Positions 55,121 to 63,590 of a DNA stretch of 64,000 bases are shown one piece after another. The notes below the pieces were generated by a model, which was not told the origin of the DNA, made no database searches, and saw only the letters and a list, made by a program, of their open reading frames with translations. The stretch lies in assembly GCF_012396235.1 (NCBI RefSeq), contig NZ_JAAXPA010000010.1:62001-126000 (forward strand). Reading direction: 5' to 3'. Numbering within the stretch: position 1 is the stretch's first letter; each line of letters opens with the position of its first letter. Position numbers and translations under genes: made by a program. This DNA comes from Rhodococcus opacus. GTDB lineage: Bacteria > Actinomycetota > Actinomycetes > Mycobacteriales > Mycobacteriaceae.

Positions 55121-55267
55121 ATGACACAGCGTCTACTGACGGTGCCGATTGTGTTCAAGTCCGATGCGCTGCCCTACACCGCGCCGTTCCATCTGGGAGG
55201 CCAGATCGGGGTCCATCTGTCCTGGACGCCCACGCTGGGACGGTGGTGGCGCATTCTTGCGGAGTGA
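55121..55267 (+). CDS. Possible 48-residue small protein
   Basis: This is a short frame with mostly G/C third positions: MTQRLLTVPIVFKSDALPYT, then HLGGQIGVHLSWTPTLGRWW. No family is recognised, and the GGAG lies too close to the ATG to be convincing. It may be the end of a decayed gene. It lies 95 bp before the SRPBCC gene. The 270 bp upstream of it hold nothing visible. Confidence 0.3.
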   Translation: MTQRLLTVPIVFKSDALPYTAPFHLGGQIGVHLSWTPTLGRWWRILAE

Positions 55268-55362
55268 TGGCACCTCACCACCTTGTTGCCGATCTAACAT
55301 GTGCGGGATGAACCCCCTCCGGACCTCCCCGTCAGGATCCGCTTTCGACGGAAGGACTTGTG

Positions 55363-55869
55363 ATGATCGGTGACCGATGGGGCGTGACCGATGACGAGGT
55401 TGCCCGTCGTTACCCGTGCGACGAGCTGGTCCCAGTTCCCGTGCTGCAGGCTTGGCGAGGCGTCACCGTGCACAGCACGCCCGACGGACTGTGGCCGTGG
55501 GTCGCGCAGATCCGACTGGCGCCGTACTCCTACGACTGGATCGACAATCTCGGACGCCGATCGCCACGGCAGCTGCGCGCATTGCCGGAACCCACGGCTG
55601 GTCAGCACTTCACGGCCTCGGGGAATCGTCCCCTCGGGCGCATCCTCTCCGTCTCCACGGCGGAACAGCTCACCGGCGGGATCATGGGTGCGGTGATGTC
55701 GTACGTGCTCGTTCCGAACGGCGACTCGACGCGCCTGCTGCTGAAGATCGTCATGGTGAAGGGCCGCTGGCTCGCGCCACTGATCTCCGTCGGCGACCTC
55801 GTCATGGCCCGCCGTCAACTGCTCAATCTCAAGCGGCTGGCCGAGCAACCCACGGCCCCGTCGGCCTGA
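55363..55869 (+). CDS. SRPBCC (polyketide cyclase-like) family protein
   Basis: This 168-residue protein has a helix-grip look. The opening DEVARRYPCDELVPVP and RGVTVHSTPDGLWPWVAQIR match the START/SRPBCC segment where the first strands line a ligand pocket, and the C-terminal helix is MARRQLLNLKRLAEQ. Such proteins bind hydrophobic ligands. The ATG at 55363 has AAGGA 6 nt upstream, preferred over the adjacent GTG at 55360. Role unknown. Confidence 0.7.
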   Translation: MIGDRWGVTDDEVARRYPCDELVPVPVLQAWRGVTVHSTPDGLWPWVAQIRLAPYSYDWIDNLGRRSPRQLRALPEPTAGQHFTASGNRPLGRILSVSTAEQLTGGIMGAVMSYVLVPNGDSTRLLLKIVMVKGRWLAPLISVGDLVMARRQLLNLKRLAEQPTAPSA

Positions 55870-56251
55870 CGTGGAACTGAGGCACTGTCACCGTCAGGGA
55901 TCCGCTATCGGTGAGGGATCGCTGCCTGCGCTTCTGTTGTTCTGACCAGGGCCGCGTTCGCCATGCTGTTTCGTCGGGTACATGACCGTTGGTGGACCTA
56001 GTGCACCCCAGGCCGTCGCCCGGGCGGTCCGGGACGACGGCAAGATTATCGGATCATGTGAATCCGAACGGTTCGAAGTCACTGTGGGGACCGAAGCCAT
56101 GGGGACTACACCGCAACCGGTGACTACGAGTTGCGACCAGATGGTTCGCGAGCAACCGCCTATCTCTGCCGTGGACGCCTTTGACGGGAGCTCCATTAGA
56201 GGCTCGGAAACCTGCAGATTCCACAGCAGGCCGTGCCTCGAGGAGCACGAC
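55870..56251. other. Intergenic stretch, no confident gene
   Basis: A plus-strand frame from 55982 has partly normal composition but no motif. Nothing else is visible before the broken DHFR-like gene. Confidence 0.4.
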
Positions 56252-56548
56252 ATGACCGCGACCTACACCTTCGATGTCCTTTCCAGCCTCGACGGTTACG
56301 GCGGCATCAGCGGCGGCGACTGGGGCGGTTGCTGGGGCAAGCAAGGCCCCCGAGTTGCTCGACCACCGCCTTGCCTTGTACGAGACGGAGCTGCGGATGG
56401 TTCTCGGCGCCAACACCTATCGGGAGTTCGCGCAGATGCTGGCCTCGAGCACCGAGGAGTCCGAAGTGCGTGATCCGTGGGCCACCTGGATGAGGAGCCT
56501 GCCGGCAACGGTGGTGTCGACCACCCTGCGTGGACCTCTCGACTGGCG
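56252..56548 (+). pseudogene. DHFR-like (RibD-C) gene, frameshifted and truncated
   Basis: The ATG at 56252 follows an AGGAG site and reads MTATYTFDVLSSLDGYGGIS, ending in GGCWGKQG. One extra C in the CCCCC run near 56350 shifts the frame. The next frame continues correctly: PELLDHRLALYETELRMVLG, ANTYREFAQML and LPATVVSTTLRGPLDW. After about 56548 homology ends, so the C-terminal half is lost. It is a paralogue of the intact gene at 49423. Confidence 0.75.
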
Positions 56549-56587
56549 AGCTCGTGGTGGATCGTCGTGTCCCTGGATGGGTAGGGT

Positions 56588-57201
56588 GTGCCGGTGATTG
56601 TCGCTGTCGAAGGGCCCAGTGCCGCCGGGAAAACCACGTGGTGCCGCGCGGTCCCGGGACAGTTCGTCGTCGAATACATCCCGGCAGGGCAGGAACCGGA
56701 CGGATCCGATCCGGAGGAGCAGGCGGCCTGCTGGCCGCAGGTCAACGCCAGCGGTGGAGACGGGCGCTGACCTTGGAGGACGCCGGCGGTGTGGCGGTGT
56801 GTGACAGTGACCCGCTGAAACTGCATTACAGCTGGTGCCTGGCCGCAGTGGGTGCGGCACCGGTCACGCGGTTCGAGCACGAACTCGCCGCAGTCCGGCA
56901 GATGTTCACGGAGCGTCGTCTCGGATTCGCTGACGTGGTGTTGTTGTCGATCCCCGATCCGCAGCAACTGGCGACGCAACGCAATGGCGACCACACCCGC
57001 CGGCGCGGTCATTTCGACTTGCATGCCCGACTCTCCGAACCACTGGCCGAATGGTACGCAGTCCTGGACCGACTCGACCCGGGGCGCGTAGTCGACGGCT
57101 TCCCGTCTGAGCTCGGCGTAGCGATGCTGGCACCACCGCGCCCAGACCGCCACGACACGGAGCTGTTGGAAGTATTGGTCGACGAGCTGCCCACTCTGTG
57201 A
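56588..57201 (+). pseudogene. P-loop kinase-like gene, frameshifted
   Basis: The GTG at 56588 begins VPVIVAVEGPSAAGKTTW, a Walker A motif typical of small-molecule or nucleotide kinases. The frame ends early at 56770. A 1-nt deletion near 56750 is implied because the other frame continues RWRRALTLEDAGGVAVCDSD (Walker B-like), PLKLHYSWCLAAVGA and runs on to 57201. The span is 3n+2, which fits one lost base. It is a broken gene or a sequencing error; the substrate is unknown. Confidence 0.65.
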
Positions 57202-57652
57202 TGCATCAACACCTTCGCTGACTCTCTGAATCGATCGCCGATCCGCGAGCGGGTGAGTTCATCAGTGGACTCGCAGAGCGGCTGCTGCCGTTGATCGTGC
57301 AAACGTTGGCGGCCCGGCGCTCATGTCCTGCTCGCTTCTCCAGGAGCCATGCGTGCGTTTCATGGTGGAGGCATACCCGGCTGCTGAGGCACTGTCCGCC
57401 AAGGGTATTGACGCAACCGAGAGCACGTGTTGTCGCACTCCAGTGCGTGCACGCGCGCAATTAGGTTGGTAGTGAATGCATTTCACGTGCCGGCTGCACC
57501 ATCGGATGTGCGGAGGATTCGCACCTGTCAAGATCGGTGATCATTGTGCTCACCGTGCGACTATCGGCGTGTGGTGAGGAACAGTGGAGCGATTGACACC
57601 GCCGCTGGGCGACTCGCCCAGGCGTGGGAGGTCGATCCGCTATCGTCGACGG
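57202..57652. other. Intergenic stretch, no confident gene
   Basis: A plus-strand frame near 57235-57330 (DPRAGEFISGLAERLLPLIV) looks protein-like but has no start and soon ends; it may be a remnant. Otherwise this is the upstream region of the transporter gene. Confidence 0.4.
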
Positions 57653-59023
57653 ATGAGCGATGACGCGACTCCGTCCGGTCCAACCCGCGCTCCGACGAGC
57701 ACCCGGCGGGCGGTGCTCAACACGATGAAGGGCTCGGCAGGAAACCTCGTCGAGTGGTACGACGTGTACATTTACACGGTCTTTGCCACGTATTTCGAGG
57801 CGCAATTCTTCGACGAGAACGACGAAAACTCCACGCTGTACATCTATGGAATCTTCGCGGTCACTTTCGTCATGCGACCGGTGGGGTCCTGGTTCTTCGG
57901 CCGGTTCGCCGACCGTCGTGGCCGCAAGGCTGCCCTGATGCTCAGTATCACCATCATGTCGTCGTGCTCCTTCGTGGTGGCGGTCATGCCGACACGCGAA
58001 GTCATCGGGTATTGGGCGGCGGTGATTTTGGTCCTCGCTCGGCTTGTTCAGGGATTCGCGACGGGTGGGGAGTACGGCACCTCGGCGACGTACATGTCCG
58101 AAGCGGCGACCGCGAATCGGCGCGGCTTCTTGTCGTCCTTCCAGTACGTGACCCTCGTGGGTGGTCACGTCCTCGCGCAGTTCACGCTCCTGATCGCGCT
58201 CAGCGTTCTCGATGTCGAGGCGTTGAACGATTGGGGATGGCGGATCGGCTTCTTCATCGGCGGCATCGCCGCCCTGGTTGTGCTGTGGATTCGGCGTTCG
58301 ATGGACGAGTCGCTCAGCGAGTCGCATCTGAAGGCCATCCGTGCGGGTGAGGACCGGACGGCGGGGTCCTTGACGGCGTTGTTCACCGAACACTGGCGTC
58401 CGCTGCTGCTGGTGTTCCTCATTACCGCGGGTGGCACGGTCGCGTTCTACACCTACAGTGTCAACGCGCCGGCGATTGTGAAGTCCACCTTCGGGGCCGA
58501 CCAGGCGCTGACGGCGACGTGGATCAACCTGCTGGGGCTGATCTTTCTGTTGCTGCTGCAGCCGGTCGGCGGCCTCCTCAGCGACCGCGTCGGGCGCAAG
58601 CCGCTGCTGATCTTCTTCGGTGTGGGTGGTGTCCTCTACACCTATGTCCTGCTCACCTTCCTGCCGCAGACCACCTCGCCGCTCTTGGCGTTCGCGCTGG
58701 TTGCGGTCGGCTACGTCATCCTCACCGGGTACACCTCGATCAACGCGATCGTGAAGGCGGAACTGTTCCCCGCCGACATCCGTGCCCTGGGTGTGGGACT
58801 GGGCTATGCGCTGGCGAACTCCGTCTTCGGCGGTACGGCGCCGGTACTTTTCCAGGCGTCCACATCGGCCGGGCACGTCGGCTGGTTCATCTCCTACGTG
58901 ACGGTCGTGATCGGGGTCAGCTTGCTGGTCTACATCTTCGGGCTGAAGAACAAGGCGGTCACGGTGCTCGATCGCGAGCAAGGGAGCGCCTGGGGCGTGC
59001 GGGTGTCTTCGGGGCTCCGCTGA
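57653..59023 (+). CDS. MFS transporter, metabolite:H+ symporter family (KgtP/ShiA-like)
   Basis: This 456-residue transporter has 12 membrane spans. MHS-family marks are GNLVEWYDVYIYTVFATYF in TM1, the loop 2-3 motif GRFADRRGRKAALM, a second SDRVGRKPLL after TM8, and RLVQGFATGGEYGTSATYMSE in TM4-5. The family imports organic acids such as 2-oxoglutarate, shikimate, citrate or compatible solutes with protons. The start at ATG 57653 matches family length; its ribosome site is weak. It stands alone, and no linked pathway reveals its substrate. Confidence 0.92.
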   Translation: MSDDATPSGPTRAPTSTRRAVLNTMKGSAGNLVEWYDVYIYTVFATYFEAQFFDENDENSTLYIYGIFAVTFVMRPVGSWFFGRFADRRGRKAALMLSITIMSSCSFVVAVMPTREVIGYWAAVILVLARLVQGFATGGEYGTSATYMSEAATANRRGFLSSFQYVTLVGGHVLAQFTLLIALSVLDVEALNDWGWRIGFFIGGIAALVVLWIRRSMDESLSESHLKAIRAGEDRTAGSLTALFTEHWRPLLLVFLITAGGTVAFYTYSVNAPAIVKSTFGADQALTATWINLLGLIFLLLLQPVGGLLSDRVGRKPLLIFFGVGGVLYTYVLLTFLPQTTSPLLAFALVAVGYVILTGYTSINAIVKAELFPADIRALGVGLGYALANSVFGGTAPVLFQASTSAGHVGWFISYVTVVIGVSLLVYIFGLKNKAVTVLDREQGSAWGVRVSSGLR

Positions 59024-59211
59024 GTTGATGCCCGCGGTCCGGGTTCCGGGGGAGCGGTGCCGGCACCGTTGGCCTGTGTCGAGCCACTACCGGCCTGGAG
59101 TGCCTCGACCGAGGTCGACGTTTCAGCGAGGTGGGACGCGGAGACCCCGCTCCTGGTCCGCACGCCTACACCGTGCACGAGGGGGCTGTCGTCACCCCCT
59201 ACCATTCTTCG

Positions 59212-59874
59212 GTGACCGATTACGACGATCTCGACATGTTCGGTGGCCTCGACGCCTCCACCCTGCCATCGCGCCAGCAGCGGATTCTGGCAACGATCCG
59301 GGACTGGGTGGCTGCACACGGATGCACACCGAGCACCCGACAGATCGGGGACGCGGTGGGCCTGCGGTCGACATCGTCGGTGTCGAAGCATCTGAAGAGC
59401 CTCGAGGAAAAGGGCTTTCTGCGAAGGGGCACGGCTATGGCTCGGCAATTGGACGTGCGCCCGTTCCTCGCCGAGGCGACGCGAGGTCGCTCGTCCGAAA
59501 ACAATGTGACGGTCCCGGTCGTCGGCGACATCGCGGCAGGCGCACCGATCCTGGCGGAGGAGCACGCCGATGAGATCCTGACCCTCCCTCGCGAGCTCGT
59601 CGGTTCCGGCACCGTGTTCGGGCTGCGGGTCCGCGGTGAGTCGATGATCGACGCCGCGATCTGCGATGGCGATGTCGTCGTGGTTCGTCGCCAGGACGAA
59701 GCCCATTCCGGCGAGATCGTTGCCGCGATGATTGATGGCGAGGCCACCGTGAAGGTGCTCCGGCGCCGCGATGGCCACGTCTTTCTCGAGCCCCGTAATC
59801 CTGCTTATGCCGTGATTGACGGTGACGACGCAGTCGTGCTGGGCAAGGTGGTTTCGGTGATGCGCCGGATCTGA
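59212..59874 (+). CDS. LexA-family repressor/autopeptidase
   Basis: This 220-residue LexA homologue has an N-terminal winged helix (about 15-75: SRQQRILATIRDWVAAHGCT, PSTRQIGDAVGLRSTSSVSK) and a C-terminal S24 peptidase. The Ala-Gly cleavage bond (GDIAAGAPI), catalytic Ser in RGESMIDAA and Lys in TVKVL are all present, so it should self-cleave with RecA. The start is unclear: GTG 59212 gives normal length; an ATG at 59236 is possible. No SOS box was seen nearby. Housekeeping lexA normally sits elsewhere, so this may be a paralogue. Confidence 0.88.
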   Translation: MTDYDDLDMFGGLDASTLPSRQQRILATIRDWVAAHGCTPSTRQIGDAVGLRSTSSVSKHLKSLEEKGFLRRGTAMARQLDVRPFLAEATRGRSSENNVTVPVVGDIAAGAPILAEEHADEILTLPRELVGSGTVFGLRVRGESMIDAAICDGDVVVVRRQDEAHSGEIVAAMIDGEATVKVLRRRDGHVFLEPRNPAYAVIDGDDAVVLGKVVSVMRRI

Positions 59875-60572
59875 GGATCGGGCAACCTCAACGGTGCCAC
59901 GCGCCTCGGGGCTGGTTCTGCAATCGTGTCCACTTCCTCGACAGCTGCTGCCCGGCCACACAAGAATGGTCGGGCAGGAGTTCACCGGCTGACCGCAGTC
60001 ATCACGCGTCGTCGTCTCACCCGCCCTGATCGGCCGCCAGCGCAATGCCAACCGAGGCGGGCACGGGGGCAACCGGAGCCTCCTCCGACGACTTGTCCAC
60101 CATCACCGGCATTGCCTGCCTCCACCGGCTCGACGGGCTCGTTGTCAGGATCCACTGCGGCTCCCGCCCACCATCGGAGTGCGGGACTGCTGGTAGCCCG
60201 CGCAGCGCGTTGCGCGCGGAGGCGATCCTCAGGCCCGGGTTCTGCGTGACGCCAAGCGGCTCGCGAGGAAATCCTCGCGCAGGATTTCGCCTGGTGATCG
60301 GCCACGATTCCCCAGCACAACTGCGTGTTACTTGAATTCTCATGAAAATGCCGAGACATTCAACATCAATTCAGTGGATGCGGCGACCTGAGCGTCGAGT
60401 CGGTGGCGAGGTACGCTGCTGGTTCTGCGATTGCTTCCGTAACCGACTAATGTGCCGGGCGGAACACAGTTGAGGCAGAGCGCAAGGGTGAGTTCTGGCA
60501 CCCGGGATAAACACAATTGCTCTCTAATCGATTCGAGATTCGATTGGAACAGGATATAGGAGTAAAGAAAGG
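59875..60572. other. Long intergenic stretch, A/T-richer at its end
   Basis: About 700 bp without a supported gene. Open frames on both strands up to 60340 carry no motif. From about 60330 to 60572 the sequence becomes clearly richer in A/T than the rest of the window, ending in AGGAGTAAAGAAAGG before the diiron oxygenase. It probably holds that gene's promoter and may be foreign DNA. Confidence 0.45.
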
Positions 60573-61460
60573 ATGACGACATCCGGAAGCGATGCGATAT
60601 TCGATACTCTCTTGGAATCGGCTAAGCGCCTCTCATTCGATCCCCGGGACCCCGTGGTTTGCCAACCCGATGCAGATGGCACCGAATTTCACGGGATGAC
60701 ACCCGAGTGGTCGCCTCTCTTCGGCACCGCTACGTGGGACTCCATGACCGAGTCGGAACGCGTCCGGCTCACCAGAAGCGAGGTCGCGCAGTTCCTGGGC
60801 GTCGGAATCTGGCTGGAGGTGGGATTGCAGGTGGCATTGCTGCGGGCCAGCCACAGTGCGGACCCCGCCCGCTCGGACGTCAAGTTTCTGTTCAACGAAT
60901 GCGCCGACGAGAACCTGCACTCGTTGATGTTCGTCAACGTCATCGACAGCATCGGATCGCACTTCTATCGACGCGACCGCTCACTGGACTTTTTCGGATG
61001 GCTGTTCAGGACCATCGCATGGGACGAGGTGGCATACGGAATCGTTCTGGCTGGCGAAGAGATCTTCGACGTCATGCAACGCGACTGGATGGCGAGCGAA
61101 GACGTCGCCGCGCCCATCCGCAGGGCTTGCTATATCCATGTTGTCGAGGAATCCCGGCACATGGCGTACGCGCGTCAGAAAATCCGGACTCGGTTGATAA
61201 AGATTTCGCGCGTTCGACGGTTTATCAGCACCCTGATCATCGCGATGGGAACGCATCTCGTCGCGAAGAGCCTGATCAATCGTCGAATGTACGAGGACCT
61301 CGGCCTGGATTGGAAGGTAGTGGGGCCGGAAATCGACGCAAACGAACACCACCGGATAATGTTCCGCAGGGCCGCAGAACCGTTTATCGAATTCCTGAGC
61401 AGAGAAGGGCTGCTGAATTTCGGCGCGCGATGGATCTACCGAAAATCGAATCTTCTCTGA
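60573..61460 (+). CDS. AurF-type diiron oxygenase
   Basis: This 295-residue protein is of the AurF family (p-aminobenzoate N-oxygenase-like), with a helical ferritin-type diiron core. Iron ligands are supplied by NECADENLHSLMF (ExxH), by AGEEIFDVMQ, and by VVEESRHMAYAR (ExxxH). AurF enzymes turn amines into nitro groups or hydroxylate carbon. Codon use is less GC-biased than that of neighbours, especially at the N terminus (GATATTCGATACTCTCTTGG), suggesting acquisition. The ATG at 60573 has AAAGAAAGG upstream. The next gene, 16 bp on, encodes its likely electron donor. Confidence 0.85.
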   Translation: MTTSGSDAIFDTLLESAKRLSFDPRDPVVCQPDADGTEFHGMTPEWSPLFGTATWDSMTESERVRLTRSEVAQFLGVGIWLEVGLQVALLRASHSADPARSDVKFLFNECADENLHSLMFVNVIDSIGSHFYRRDRSLDFFGWLFRTIAWDEVAYGIVLAGEEIFDVMQRDWMASEDVAAPIRRACYIHVVEESRHMAYARQKIRTRLIKISRVRRFISTLIIAMGTHLVAKSLINRRMYEDLGLDWKVVGPEIDANEHHRIMFRRAAEPFIEFLSREGLLNFGARWIYRKSNLL

Positions 61461-61476
61461 GCAAGCAGGAGTCGTT

Positions 61477-62880
61477 GTGACCCACGTTGTCCTGGGGCAT
61501 TGTTGTAAGGATGCCTCGTGCGTGCGGGTGTGCCCGCAGAATTGCATTCACCCTGCTCCCGGCGAAGCGGGTTTCGAGTCGGCCGAGACGTTGTTCATCG
61601 ACCCGCGCTCGTGTATCGATTGCACCGCCTGCGTCGAGGCCTGCCCGGCGTCTGCCATCAAACCCGAGTGGACGTTGACCGTCACCGAACGGCCCTACGC
61701 GGCCCGCAACGCAGAGTTCTTCGAGCAGGCTCCCGCCAAGTCCCGGCCCCGGTCGCGACGGATCCGCTTCGAGCAACCGCTGGGCAAGCCCAGCGAGATG
61801 CGGAAGATCGCCGTCGTCGGATCCGGGCCGGCGGCGATGTACACGATTCGCGAACTCCTTCGGCGATCGACCTCGGTACGCATCACCATCTTCGAACAGC
61901 ACGGCGAGATCGGGGGCCTCCTGCGCCGGGGCGTCTCCCGGGACCACGTCGGCGTTCGCGACATGATGCGGCTCTTCGACGTGCCCTTCAACGACGATCG
62001 CGTCACGATCCTCCACAACACAGAAGTCGGTGTGGATGTCTCGGTCGAAGATCTCCGGACCAGATTCGACGCCATAGTGCTCGCGTGTGGCGCTTCGCAG
62101 CCGCGGCGACTCGGACCCACGACCGCGGATCGCGGCGAGGGTGTCTATGAGGCCATCGACATTCTGGTGGCCGAGAACTGTGAGGCGTCCGGTTTTCGCC
62201 CGCGCGGGCCACTGGGGCCGAGATCCCTCGTGATCGGGGCGGGCAACGTCGCCTTCGATGTCATCCGATGGATGGCCAGGGCACGCGACCGAGGTGCCGC
62301 GGCCCAAGCGGTGACGGAGGTGGTGGTGTTGTCGCGATCGGCCCCCGATCGCGCCTCCTTCACGCCGTCGGCGTTCTATGAGCTTCTGGACCTCGAGAAC
62401 GCCGAGGTGCTGATCGACCGCGCCGGCCGTCGGCCGGGCGCCGGTGCCGATGCCCCGCTGCTACGTGACATTTCCGCCCTGCCCGCTGCCGACATTTCCG
62501 CGGCAGATGGCCGGACCACCACGGACGTGGGCAGACTGCGCGTTGTGTTGTCCTTCGGACAGGAGGTGACCGATCTCGGGAAGACAGTGGCCGGCGGCGT
62601 CGCCGTCACCACGACGACCGGTCGGACCTTCCTCGCGGACTCCGCGATATGCGCCACCGGATTCACGACGAAGCCGCTCGACGGCATCCCCGTGAACGAG
62701 CGGGGGGTCGTGCCCAACCGCCGAGGTCGTGTGATCTCTCTCGAGACGGGCGAGCCGCTCGACGGACTGTACGTCGTCGGATGGGCGAAACGAGGCGCCG
62801 TCGGCGGCGTCGGCGACAACCGTAGCTGCGCCGCGGGAACCGTGACGCAACTCGCCGCAGACCTGCACTCGCGGGTGTGA
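61477..62880 (+). CDS. Ferredoxin fused to ferredoxin-NADP+ reductase (FprB-like)
   Basis: This is a 467-residue fusion. Residues 1-75 form a ferredoxin with SCVRVCPQNCI and SCIDCTACVEACPASAI; the first cluster follows the seven-iron layout. From about 108 a glutathione-reductase-fold FAD/NADP reductase begins with KIAVVGSGPAAMYTIREL, then SLVIGAGNVAFDVIRWMARA for NADP and a C-terminal YVVGWAKRGAVGGVGDNR for FAD. It resembles mycobacterial FprB. The start is GTG 61477 with AGGAG 6 nt upstream. Its tight linkage to the diiron gene suggests it delivers electrons from NADPH to that oxygenase. Confidence 0.92.
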   Translation: MTHVVLGHCCKDASCVRVCPQNCIHPAPGEAGFESAETLFIDPRSCIDCTACVEACPASAIKPEWTLTVTERPYAARNAEFFEQAPAKSRPRSRRIRFEQPLGKPSEMRKIAVVGSGPAAMYTIRELLRRSTSVRITIFEQHGEIGGLLRRGVSRDHVGVRDMMRLFDVPFNDDRVTILHNTEVGVDVSVEDLRTRFDAIVLACGASQPRRLGPTTADRGEGVYEAIDILVAENCEASGFRPRGPLGPRSLVIGAGNVAFDVIRWMARARDRGAAAQAVTEVVVLSRSAPDRASFTPSAFYELLDLENAEVLIDRAGRRPGAGADAPLLRDISALPAADISAADGRTTTDVGRLRVVLSFGQEVTDLGKTVAGGVAVTTTTGRTFLADSAICATGFTTKPLDGIPVNERGVVPNRRGRVISLETGEPLDGLYVVGWAKRGAVGGVGDNRSCAAGTVTQLAADLHSRV

Positions 62881-62889
62881 CCGGGCGCC

Positions 62890-62976
62890 CGATTCGACTT
62901 CGATGGCGCAGCCGCCGCAATGAGTCTGCTGGTCGAGGACGGCCGGATCACCCGCATCTACGCGATCAGCAACCCC
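62890..62976 (+). pseudogene. C-terminal remnant of an ECF41-type sigma factor
   Basis: The short reading FDFDGAAAAMSLLVEDGRIT then RIYAISNP matches the end of the SnoaL-like domain of SigJ/ECF41 sigma factors (typically VEDGRITRIYAVRNP). No upstream sigma domains are present, because the ferredoxin reductase gene ends immediately before. It is a scar of a deletion. The 200 bp that follow (62977-63179) hold no other supported gene. Confidence 0.4.
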
Positions 62977-63179
62977 GTACAAACTGGGGCGGTGACCGTC
63001 CTGCGGTGGGTGTTCGACTTGGAGTGCACGGCTCGTCTACGGCGACGAGCCGGACTGTGCGGGTCGGCTCACGTCATGGTCACGCTCCCGGTGACGAAGA
63101 ACGGCGCCATGTTGCCGAAGCAGAAGGACGGTCACGTTGGACCTCTTCGTGAGGCCGCCCAGTTTGCCGACGCCGGCGG

Positions 63180-63590
63180 TCACGGAGTGTCCGTGTGTGG
63201 CGTCCGAAGGGCGCCGAGATGTCGGATTGTCTTGTTCCTGAGCTGTCGGTTGTTCTTTGGTTCCCGTGCCGACTTCTGGTCTTCGATCTGCCGGATCAGC
63301 TCATGCTTCGCTGCGCCGAGAGCCTGAACCAGGTGGGGATCGGTGGCGGCCGCCACCAATGGCGGAAGGCCGGGGAGCGTCGTGCGTAACGTGACTCGCT
63401 GTTCTTTGCCGCCTCGGTCTTTCACCGAGATTTCCACGTCCACATCGCTCGGGTCCCAACGCCCGAGGTGCGGTGCGAGCGCCGACAACACCTCTCGCAC
63501 GTGCGCGCGGTCCTTCTCTTTGAAGCCCGCGCCCATGTGGAGCGTGTGCTCGTCGAGGACGTCTCGTCGCTTGTCATCCGTTGTACTCAC
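63180..63590 (-). CDS. HPF/RaiA-like ribosome-associated protein
   Basis: This 136-residue protein has the layout of the ribosome hibernation factor N-terminal domain: MGAGFKEKDRAHVREVLSAL, paired strands DVDVEISVKDR and QRVTLRTTLPGLPPL, then VQALGAAKHELIRQIEDQKS as the second helix. It lacks the long C-terminal HPF dimerisation domain, so it is of the short type, perhaps akin to the mycobacterial dormancy translation inhibitor Rv0079. The start is GTG 63590 with GAGG 5 nt upstream. Conservation is modest, so the family call is not certain. Confidence 0.6.
   Translation of the reverse strand: MSTTDDKRRDVLDEHTLHMGAGFKEKDRAHVREVLSALAPHLGRWDPSDVDVEISVKDRGGKEQRVTLRTTLPGLPPLVAAATDPHLVQALGAAKHELIRQIEDQKSAREPKNNRQLRNKTIRHLGALRTPHTDTP

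Noticed and set aside
57461-58981. Minus-strand frame of 506 codons over the MFS gene
   Set aside because: Composition is typical antisense (Arg/Gln/Asp/His-rich); the plus strand carries the transporter motifs.
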